From contig JAKAHI010000031.1 of the NCBI GenBank assembly GCA_021815065.1, positions 1 through 9,326 on the forward strand: 9,326 bases of DNA, in the 5' to 3' direction. Of the stretch, positions 1 through 5,219 are shown in pieces. Under the pieces are notes generated by a model that was not told the origin of the DNA, searched no databases, and saw only the letters and a program-made list of their open reading frames with translations. The position numbers and the translations under genes were made by a program. Source of the stretch: a bacterium (GTDB lineage Bacteria; JAMCPX01). The first letter of the stretch is position 1. Every line of letters starts with the position of its first letter.

Positions 1-1181
1 CACGGTTCGCCCGTTGAACCGAACATACGGAGACTTGTGAGATCGTGAGCATTGGGCCATTGGTCCCCGTTGCGCATAAACGCCCTCACCGCAGTCGGAG
101 AAATGCCGAGCGTCGTTATCCTGTGCCGTTCTATCATATCCCAGAGCCTGTCAGGCTTCGGCCAATCCGGGGCACCTTCATAGAAAAACAGGGTTCCTCC
201 CATTGCAAGCCCGCCAACAACCTCCCAGGGTCCCATAATCCATCCCATGTCCGTAAACCAGAATAGTATATCCTGGTCCTTCATATCGACTTGAAATGCT
301 ATTTCTTCCGCCTGCTTTACAAGGAAGCCTCCATGCACATGCACTGCGCCCTTTGGCCTGCCTGTTGTCCCTGAAGTATATATTACCATCCACGGTGTTT
401 CCGACGGTAGTTTTTCTGTTCTCGATATAGCTGGTTTTCCGTTCACAAAACTGTCCCACGCTATGTCCCTGCCCGCCTCCCATGGTATATCAATGCCGAG
501 CCTCTTCATCACAACTACTTTTTTTACACTCTGGCTCATGCGTGCAGCGAGATCAGCAGTTTTTTTCATCTCCACAATACCGCCCTTTCTGTAGAAGCCG
601 TCTGCGGTAAAAAGCAGCTTTACGGATGCGTCGTTCAGCCTCGATGCTATTGCCTCGGGGCCATAGCCGGAAAAGATGGGAATAAAAATTGCGCCAATTT
701 TTGCTATGGCGAGCAGTGCGATTGCCGTTTCAGGGAGCATGGGCATAAATACACCGACAGCATCACCTTTGTTTATACCGGAATCTCTCAGACCTCCGGC
801 AACCCGGTTAACTTCTCTGTAAAGGTCGAGATAGGTAAGCTTTCTTTCCTCGCCGTTCTCACCCTCCCATATTATTGCCAGCTTATGTCTTCTGAAGGTA
901 TTGATGTGTTTATCGACGCAGTTATGGGTAATATTGATCCTGCCGCCGTTAAACCATTTCGCCCACTCGATTCCCTTCGCAGTATCAATAACCTTTTTGT
1001 ACGGTGTGTACCATTCAATCCCGAGGAACTTATTTGCAGCATCCCAGAACCATTCTATGTCACTCTGTGAGCGTGTAACGAGGCTGTCGAAATTCTTGAT
1101 TTTCTGTGCTCTCATGAATGCGAAAACATTACTGTTTTCTACTGTTGTGTCAAATCCCTTCCAGTAAAGCCTCTTTGCCAA
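1..1181 (-). CDS. AMP-forming acetyl-CoA synthetase-like acyl-CoA synthetase (N-terminal part, truncated by window edge)
   Basis: This enzyme activates a short-chain carboxylate to its acyl-CoA through an acyl-adenylate and acts in the cytoplasm. I translated the minus strand and found one open frame without stops from a TTG at 1181 to the window edge: 393 residues of an expected 620-660. Residues about 28-95 match the ACS N-terminal domain (WFWDAANKFLG, WFNGGRINITHNCVDKH). The adenylate-forming P-loop YTSGTTGRPK is at 268-277, FTDMGW follows, and the GSTGEP motif starts at 388. Trp340 in EGAPDWP corresponds, from memory, to the Trp that limits the acyl pocket of Acs to acetate/propionate. 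The TTG start is chosen because AGGAG lies 9 bases upstream, the first ATG is over 20 codons in, and the N-terminal domain begins before it. The CoA-binding C-terminal domain lies outside the window. The exact substrate is unproven. Confidence 0.9.
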   Translation of the reverse strand, partial: MAKRLYWKGFDTTVENSNVFAFMRAQKIKNFDSLVTRSQSDIEWFWDAANKFLGIEWYTPYKKVIDTAKGIEWAKWFNGGRINITHNCVDKHINTFRRHKLAIIWEGENGEERKLTYLDLYREVNRVAGGLRDSGINKGDAVGVFMPMLPETAIALLAIAKIGAIFIPIFSGYGPEAIASRLNDASVKLLFTADGFYRKGGIVEMKKTADLAARMSQSVKKVVVMKRLGIDIPWEAGRDIAWDSFVNGKPAISRTEKLPSETPWMVIYTSGTTGRPKGAVHVHGGFLVKQAEEIAFQVDMKDQDILFWFTDMGWIMGPWEVVGGLAMGGTLFFYEGAPDWPKPDRLWDMIERHRITTLGISPTAVRAFMRNGDQWPNAHDLTSLRMFGSTGEP

Positions 1182-1190
1182 TGCAATATT

Positions 1191-1195
1191 CTCCT
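1191..1195 (-). promoter_or_regulatory. Shine-Dalgarno that decides the TTG start of the acyl-CoA synthetase
   Basis: AGGAG on the minus strand is followed by 9 bases and then TTG. An ATT codon two triplets earlier lies only 3 bases from the motif and is less likely. No ATG is available near the start of the conserved domain. Confidence 0.65.
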
Positions 1196-1213
1196 GTAAC
1201 AATCATACGTAAA

Positions 1214-1242
1214 TCTATAATATCCTAAATAGTAAAAGTCAA
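1214..1242 (-). promoter_or_regulatory. sigma70-like promoter for the acyl-CoA synthetase
   Basis: Minus strand: TTGACT (1242-1237), a 17-base AT-rich spacer, then TATAGA (1219-1214). The -35 box matches 5 of 6 consensus bases and the -10 box 4 of 6, with ideal spacing. A start near 1207 leaves a leader of about 25 bases that contains the AGGAG. This suggests the synthetase is transcribed independently of the hydrolase gene upstream. I see no terminator hairpin in the rest of 1182-1288. Confidence 0.6.
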
Positions 1243-1288
1243 CAAAGAACTGTATGAGCGCAGGCAAGCCGGATCAACGATAACAGAG

Positions 1289-2047
1289 CTATACCGAATG
1301 CAAGTTCAGCGCCTCGCCCGGTTTGAGGACAACGACCGATGGTTCTATGCCGGCCTGCCGTGCCGCCTTCTCCAGCCGTTTTACGGGTTCATCAAGCGGT
1401 TCCAGGGAAAGCCTGAATGCACCCCAGTGTATGGGGATCATGCGTTTTGCCTTGAGGACATGCATTGCCTTTACACAATTTTCCGGTGTCATATGGTGCC
1501 CGAAAGCAGACCAGGGTTTGTATGCACCTATAGGCAGCATAGCTATGTCCAGCCTGAATATATCCCCGATCTCCCTGAATCCCTCAAACCAGCCGGTATC
1601 GCCGGCAAAATATATCTGGTACTCTCCGTCTACGACATATCCCTGATAAAGGCTGTTGACCATGGGGTTCCTTCCCTTGAAATGGTTCGCAGGCACGGCG
1701 ACTATCCGCAGTCCATGAACCGTGGTCTGCTCCCACCAGGAAAGCGTTCTTACATCGGTAAACCCGTAACGCGCGAAATACCTGCTCAGTCCTTTGGGTA
1801 CAATAACGACGGCGTTTCTCTTCAACCTCTTCACCGTTGGAAGATCAAGGTGATCATAATGTCCGTGGGATACCAGAACGAGGTTAACGGCCTCCAATTG
1901 TTCCTGCGTAAGCCCCGGCTTGCTTTTTCTCCGGATGGTCCAGATGCGTTTGCTCAAATTCGGGTCTGTAAGGATAGCCGCCTTCCCCATCTGTATCAAG
2001 ACCGTGGAATGCCCTCCGTATACGATCTGCTTGTCCATATTGTTCAC
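1289..2047 (-). CDS. Metallo-beta-lactamase-fold hydrolase, UlaG/NAPE-PLD-like
   Basis: A 252-residue cytoplasmic metal-dependent hydrolase with no signal peptide. The two-metal site is complete: GGHST near the N-terminus, then SHGHYDHLD giving His61, His63, Asp65 and His66, followed by His122 (PANHFKGR), Asp150 (AGDTG) and His207 (IPIHWGAF). The segments LPIGAYKP (171-178) and HHMTPE (184-189) are typical of the Lactamase_B_2 branch that includes UlaG and NAPE-PLD-like proteins. The length is usual for that branch. Bacterial members are often annotated as phosphodiesterase or lactonase, and the substrate cannot be read from sequence. The start is GTG, with AAGGA 5 bases upstream; the ATG three codons later would be 14 bases away. 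It lies 70 bases downstream of the membrane transporter gene on the same strand, so co-transcription is plausible. Confidence 0.9.
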   Translation of the reverse strand: MNNMDKQIVYGGHSTVLIQMGKAAILTDPNLSKRIWTIRRKSKPGLTQEQLEAVNLVLVSHGHYDHLDLPTVKRLKRNAVVIVPKGLSRYFARYGFTDVRTLSWWEQTTVHGLRIVAVPANHFKGRNPMVNSLYQGYVVDGEYQIYFAGDTGWFEGFREIGDIFRLDIAMLPIGAYKPWSAFGHHMTPENCVKAMHVLKAKRMIPIHWGAFRLSLEPLDEPVKRLEKAARQAGIEPSVVVLKPGEALNLHSV

Positions 2048-2052
2048 TATAA

Positions 2053-2057
2053 TCCTT
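2053..2057 (-). promoter_or_regulatory. Shine-Dalgarno that decides the GTG start of the MBL-fold hydrolase
   Basis: AAGGA on the minus strand sits 5 bases before the GTG at 2047-2045. The alternative ATG at 2038 would be 14 bases from the motif, so GTG is preferred. Confidence 0.6.
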
Positions 2058-2096
2058 ATTCTATTGTTTTACCGGCAGGTGCGAACATCGCTTCCC

Positions 2097-2128
2097 TCAC
2101 TGTTGCTGGGGCTGGCTTCACTGTTGCT
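2097..2128. repeat. 11-base direct repeat spanning the transporter stop codon
   Basis: TCACTGTTGCT occurs at 2097-2107 and again at 2118-2128, exactly 21 bases apart. On the minus strand each copy reads AGCAACAGTGA, so each carries a TGA in the transporter's frame. The first TGA (2120-2118) ends the protein, and the second (2099-2097) would end a readthrough product seven codons longer. It may be a decayed short tandem duplication, or chance. Confidence 0.6.
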
Positions 2129-2966
2129 TGAGCTTCTTTGCCTTAACTACCCGCCTGTATGAATATACAAACGCAGGTATTGCTACCCCGATCATAAAGA
2201 ATGTTACCAGCGTATAGTCGGATACAAAAGGCAGCTTTATGTCGATCCCCATAACAGTCAAAACGCCTGCTGCCATAAAAAGTATGCCCCCGAAGAACAA
2301 TGTCCTCCCACCTGTCTCAGCACCGATCTTTTTGATATCATTTTGTGTAAGCGAATGGACCCACTTGAGGGACATACCGAACAATGCGCCGACCATGATC
2401 AGCATAAGCATGGTCCCGACACCAAAAACAAGACCCGGCAAAAAACCGAACCATGCACCCGGCATTGCAGGTGCTGCAACGGTATTGACAAACAACGCAA
2501 ACCCTCCGAAGCCAAACCCTGCAACGAACCCGTGAATCAATGTCCATTTGATTGGAGGTGCAGATGACTCAGGTTCACAGTCTTCACAGTTTGTACTCAG
2601 CAGTTTTAAGTTTTTTTCCATGTGCTTGGCGTCCTCATGATGGTGGCCAAGCAGATGGAGGTGCGGGTAGACATTCTTTTTGAGCACGATTACGCCCGCG
2701 GCAAACATTACAACACCAACGAGCAGATAGATATACCGGTTTATCGTGAACACAAAAGGGGCAAGGGCAAGATAAGCAAGCTCGGATATCATTGCCCGCT
2801 GGACAGTGAACGCAAGGGAAAAATACAGCCCTGCCTTCATACCCTCCTTACCGCTCCCGCTGCCGATTGCATAACTGAATGTTATGGGCCAGGTATGCTC
2901 ATCCGGCAGTATGCCGTGCAGCAGGCCGAACAGGAATGAATATGTAATTGCTATAAGAGGGTTCAT
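2118..2966 (-). CDS. Multi-pass membrane protein resembling NicO/RcnA-type nickel/cobalt transporters
   Basis: With the start at 2966 this is a 282-residue integral inner-membrane protein with about six or seven hydrophobic segments. The first helix holds HGILPDEHTWP (His17, Asp22, Glu23, His24), reminiscent of the His-x4-Asp/Gly-His metal signature of NiCoT and NicO/RcnA families but not identical to either. A later hydrophilic loop is rich in His (PHLHLLGHHHEDAKH, 101-115) and carries CEDC (127-130), a plausible metal-sensing loop. A second conserved-looking helix begins IHGFVAGFGFGGF (144-156). Divalent metal transport is therefore inferred; a sulfite/TauE-like or UreH-like relative is possible. 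An upstream ATG at 3056 would add 30 residues but overlap the divergent gene; neither start has a clear Shine-Dalgarno. The MBL-fold gene follows 70 bases downstream. Confidence 0.65.
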   Translation of the reverse strand: MNPLIAITYSFLFGLLHGILPDEHTWPITFSYAIGSGSGKEGMKAGLYFSLAFTVQRAMISELAYLALAPFVFTINRYIYLLVGVVMFAAGVIVLKKNVYPHLHLLGHHHEDAKHMEKNLKLLSTNCEDCEPESSAPPIKWTLIHGFVAGFGFGGFALFVNTVAAPAMPGAWFGFLPGLVFGVGTMLMLIMVGALFGMSLKWVHSLTQNDIKKIGAETGGRTLFFGGILFMAAGVLTVMGIDIKLPFVSDYTLVTFFMIGVAIPAFVYSYRRVVKAKKLKQQ

Positions 2967-2998
2967 GAATGAAGTAAGATAATACAGGACAATATAAT

Positions 2999-3028
2999 TT
3001 GCAATAACCCTGCCACAGGGCGTATACT
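2999..3028 (+). promoter_or_regulatory. Promoter of the amidotransferase gene, predicting a leaderless transcript
   Basis: TTGCAA (2999-3004) and TATACT (3023-3028) are separated by 18 bases; they match the consensus at 4 of 6 and 5 of 6 positions. The -10 box ends six bases before the ATG, so the usual start of transcription falls at or next to the A of the ATG at 3035. There is no Shine-Dalgarno close to that ATG (the nearest AGGG is 14 bases away), which agrees with a leaderless mRNA. Confidence 0.5.
3008..3020. promoter_or_regulatory. Candidate operator: CCCTG-3-CAGGG inverted repeat
   Basis: CCCTG (3008-3012), CCA, CAGGG (3016-3020) is a perfect 5-base inverted repeat. It lies wholly between the -35 and -10 boxes of the plus-strand promoter and upstream of the divergent transporter gene. 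It would not be transcribed from the predicted plus-strand start, so it is better read as a DNA-binding site than as an RNA hairpin. No regulator is encoded next to it. Confidence 0.4.
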
Positions 3029-3034
3029 TTCTGC

Positions 3035-3730
3035 ATGGAGCACAAAAAGAGATCACCTCTCATAGGTATCACAGCGGACGCAGGTCAAATAAACAACCGT
3101 CCGTCATTTTTTATTTATAAAACTTATACACAGGCTGTCGAGCGCGCCGGCGGCATACCTGTTCTGCTTACGGACACCGCAAAGGTACAGGCGCTCGTTG
3201 AACGGATCGACGGGCTGGTTATCACAGGCGGGGGCTTCGATATACCTCCGGCAATGTACGGCGAGGAACCCCTGATAGAACTTACTACAATACCGGAAAG
3301 AACGGCTTTTGAAGCAGCGGTTTACAGCGGGTCCTTGAAAAAGGGGATCCCGGTCCTCGGTGTATGCGGAGGCATGCAGCTCATCAATGTCATAGCAGGC
3401 GGCAGCCTCTATCAGGACATCAAAAAGCAGGCGCCGGCAAGCCGTGACCATTCAAAAGGCGATCACAGGATTACTTTAGAACCGCACACAATGTTATACG
3501 GTATCATCAGGAAAAACACGGCAACATCAAACACGAGCCATCATCAGGCGATAAAAGAGCCGGGCAAGGAAATCATCGTCTCCGCACGAGCAGACGACGG
3601 GATCATCGAGGCCATAGAGCACAGGGATTTCCCGCATGTGCTCGGCGTGCAGTGGCATCCGGAAAGAATGGGTGAAGACATGCTGCAAATCTACGAATGG
3701 TTCGTGGCCCGTGCTTCCAAACGCACCTAA
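3035..3730 (+). CDS. Class I glutamine amidotransferase-like hydrolase, peptidase C26 family (PuuD-like)
   Basis: A 231-residue cytoplasmic protein that should hydrolyse a gamma-glutamyl amide bond, as PuuD does with gamma-glutamyl-GABA. The N-terminus PLIGIT is the usual start of the family. VITGGGFDIPP (62-72) is the conserved Gly-rich loop. The catalytic triad is Cys111 in GVCGGMQLINV, His208 and Glu210 in QWHPE. SHHQ (168-171) matches the family motif usually written NSxHHQ. Length is close to the usual 230-255. The true substrate could be another gamma-glutamyl compound or a peptide, since the family is broad. It is the only plus-strand gene, transcribed away from the transporter from a shared 68-base region, and it converges on the glycosyltransferase gene. 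The start lacks a Shine-Dalgarno and is probably leaderless. Confidence 0.88.
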   Translation: MEHKKRSPLIGITADAGQINNRPSFFIYKTYTQAVERAGGIPVLLTDTAKVQALVERIDGLVITGGGFDIPPAMYGEEPLIELTTIPERTAFEAAVYSGSLKKGIPVLGVCGGMQLINVIAGGSLYQDIKKQAPASRDHSKGDHRITLEPHTMLYGIIRKNTATSNTSHHQAIKEPGKEIIVSARADDGIIEAIEHRDFPHVLGVQWHPERMGEDMLQIYEWFVARASKRT

Positions 3731-3774
3731 GCGCCGTATCGCTCTTTCCTCTCTTGTGTTTCCCGCAGGCTTTC

Positions 3775-5178
3775 CTATTGCATTTTCCGGACCGGTTCTT
3801 TCAAATGCATTCTTTGGTAAAGACCGTTGAGGGCAACAGCAGAAAGTATAAGCCCATACGGCAGAATCGGTATACGCATCCTGGCATCCGCCTCAGGGCC
3901 TGAAGATACTCCTATGAAATAGCAGAGAATGGATAGAACGATTATAAGCTCTACATAACTATATTTCCTCAGCGCAACAAAAACTCCGTATAGTGCGAGA
4001 GCTATCGCAGCGAAAGTGAATAAGACTTGATAGATGAGTATACAGAGAATGAGAGGTGAGGGCGAAGCGAACTTTTTTACGATGCTCTTTATGCTGAAAC
4101 GATCCCATAGAAATCCCGACAGTCTGTAGGAATTTAAATGGCCTGAAAGCATATAAACGCCGTAGCGCTCAGGAGCCAACAAAAGATTGAACGCACCCCT
4201 TATTGCAACCTCAAGATAAACAAGCGGATGATTCAGAATTATGCTCATTGCACGGTCCCTGTAAAAACTGAATTCTTTGCTTGTTGATAAACCTTTTGGC
4301 ACAGCATTGTAGAATTCCATCTGAACATCCAGAAACGGTTTTTTTTCAAGCTGTGCAGCAACCCCCGTCGCCCTGTAGTAATAAAGGTTTATATCCTGTA
4401 TGCCGCAGAAACCCGTGTATCCGTAACGGACATAGTTTCTGATAATCCACGGAGCTATCATAAGCGCAAAAACCCCTGCAAACGCCCCTATATACACGAT
4501 GCGTTTCTTTGCAGGCTGTTTTGCGAGCAGCAGGTAAATAGCGATATACATAAAAGGCATATAGACCATAACTGCCCTGAAGTAGGCAGCTACACCTGTG
4601 CACACTGCGGCAAGAAGCAGCCTGCTTAAACTCCCTCGTTTTACTGCCTCTATAAGAAACAAACTACTTGCAAGCATGGGGATCACAAAGAGTGTTTCCG
4701 AAAGCAAGAGGTTTGAATATATGATACTGACAGGCTCAACAACCGATACGAGAGCTGCTGTTCTCGCTATGGTTTCACCGAAGAGGCGTTCAGCGTTAAA
4801 AAAGATCAAAAGCGGGATGAATCCTGAAAGCACGAGCTGCAGGAACAATGCAACACCGGGTTTTATGCCAAACATGCTGTAGATTATGGTAAAGTAAACG
4901 GGATAGCCGGGTGCCCTTATAAGTCCCTCGTCCTTTTTTTCTATCGAGTAGCGATTTTGCTGCATCAGACTTATGCCAAGTTCGCTGTAGTAGTTGGGAA
5001 TTATTAGATTCCTCTCATGAAACACAAATACAAAAGATGCAAGCCTGATTCCAGCGTACAGTATAAAAATAATCAGGAGAAATGTAACCCTGTTATTTTT
5101 CCCCAAAAACTCAGGCACATCCCGCGTACCTTTTCTCCCTGACTGCTGTAGTGGATTAATAGTTTTGAATGCGGTCAT
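3775..5178 (-). CDS. GT-C fold membrane glycosyltransferase (ArnT/PMT-like)
   Basis: A 467-residue integral membrane protein with about ten or more hydrophobic helices. GT-C enzymes of this type transfer a sugar from a polyprenyl-phosphate donor to a lipid or protein acceptor on the outer face of the inner membrane. Family marks are RAPGYPVYF (88-96) after the first long loop, LLSETLF (158-164), APWIIRNYVRYG in mid-protein and ARMRIPILPY near the C-terminus. In the first outer loop the usual acidic-x-x-Tyr region reads IPNYYSELG (60-68), with Asn where Asp is common; Glu66 or Glu55 might replace it. GGAAAGG sits 4 bases before the ATG. The gene begins 41 bases after the alpha-mannosidase stop codon on the same strand, which suggests one operon. 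The donor and acceptor are unknown. Confidence 0.82.
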   Translation of the reverse strand: MTAFKTINPLQQSGRKGTRDVPEFLGKNNRVTFLLIIFILYAGIRLASFVFVFHERNLIIPNYYSELGISLMQQNRYSIEKKDEGLIRAPGYPVYFTIIYSMFGIKPGVALFLQLVLSGFIPLLIFFNAERLFGETIARTAALVSVVEPVSIIYSNLLLSETLFVIPMLASSLFLIEAVKRGSLSRLLLAAVCTGVAAYFRAVMVYMPFMYIAIYLLLAKQPAKKRIVYIGAFAGVFALMIAPWIIRNYVRYGYTGFCGIQDINLYYYRATGVAAQLEKKPFLDVQMEFYNAVPKGLSTSKEFSFYRDRAMSIILNHPLVYLEVAIRGAFNLLLAPERYGVYMLSGHLNSYRLSGFLWDRFSIKSIVKKFASPSPLILCILIYQVLFTFAAIALALYGVFVALRKYSYVELIIVLSILCYFIGVSSGPEADARMRIPILPYGLILSAVALNGLYQRMHLKEPVRKMQ

Positions 5179-5201
5179 AAAACCTTTCCGGTGTGCAGGT
5201 T

Positions 5202-5219
5202 ACCGTTGTTCAGAACGGT
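5202..5219 (-). other. Perfect hairpin just after the GH38 stop codon
   Basis: Minus strand ACCGTT, loop CTGAAC, AACGGT: a 6-base-pair stem that begins immediately after the TAG of the mannosidase gene. No T-tract follows, so it is not a standard intrinsic terminator. It could protect the upstream message from exonucleases or lower expression of the glycosyltransferase. Confidence 0.45.

Noticed and set aside
2058..2090. Promoter directly before the MBL-fold gene (TTCGCA, 16 bases, TAGAAT)
   Set aside because: The -10 box would place the transcript start after the AAGGA ribosome binding site, so it conflicts with the well-supported GTG start. Readthrough from the transporter gene is simpler.
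1298..2131. 277-codon plus-strand open frame
   Set aside because: It lies wholly antisense to the MBL-fold hydrolase, whose metal ligands are all intact. Its translation shows no recognisable domain and it has no convincing ribosome binding site.
2967..3056. Longer transporter start at 3056
   Set aside because: The extension would overlap the divergent amidotransferase gene and its promoter. The added residues are not membrane-like in the family pattern. It cannot be fully excluded because the 2966 start also lacks a Shine-Dalgarno.
3731..3774. Bidirectional terminator between the convergent genes
   Set aside because: I looked for a stem followed by T-runs on either strand and found none that is convincing.
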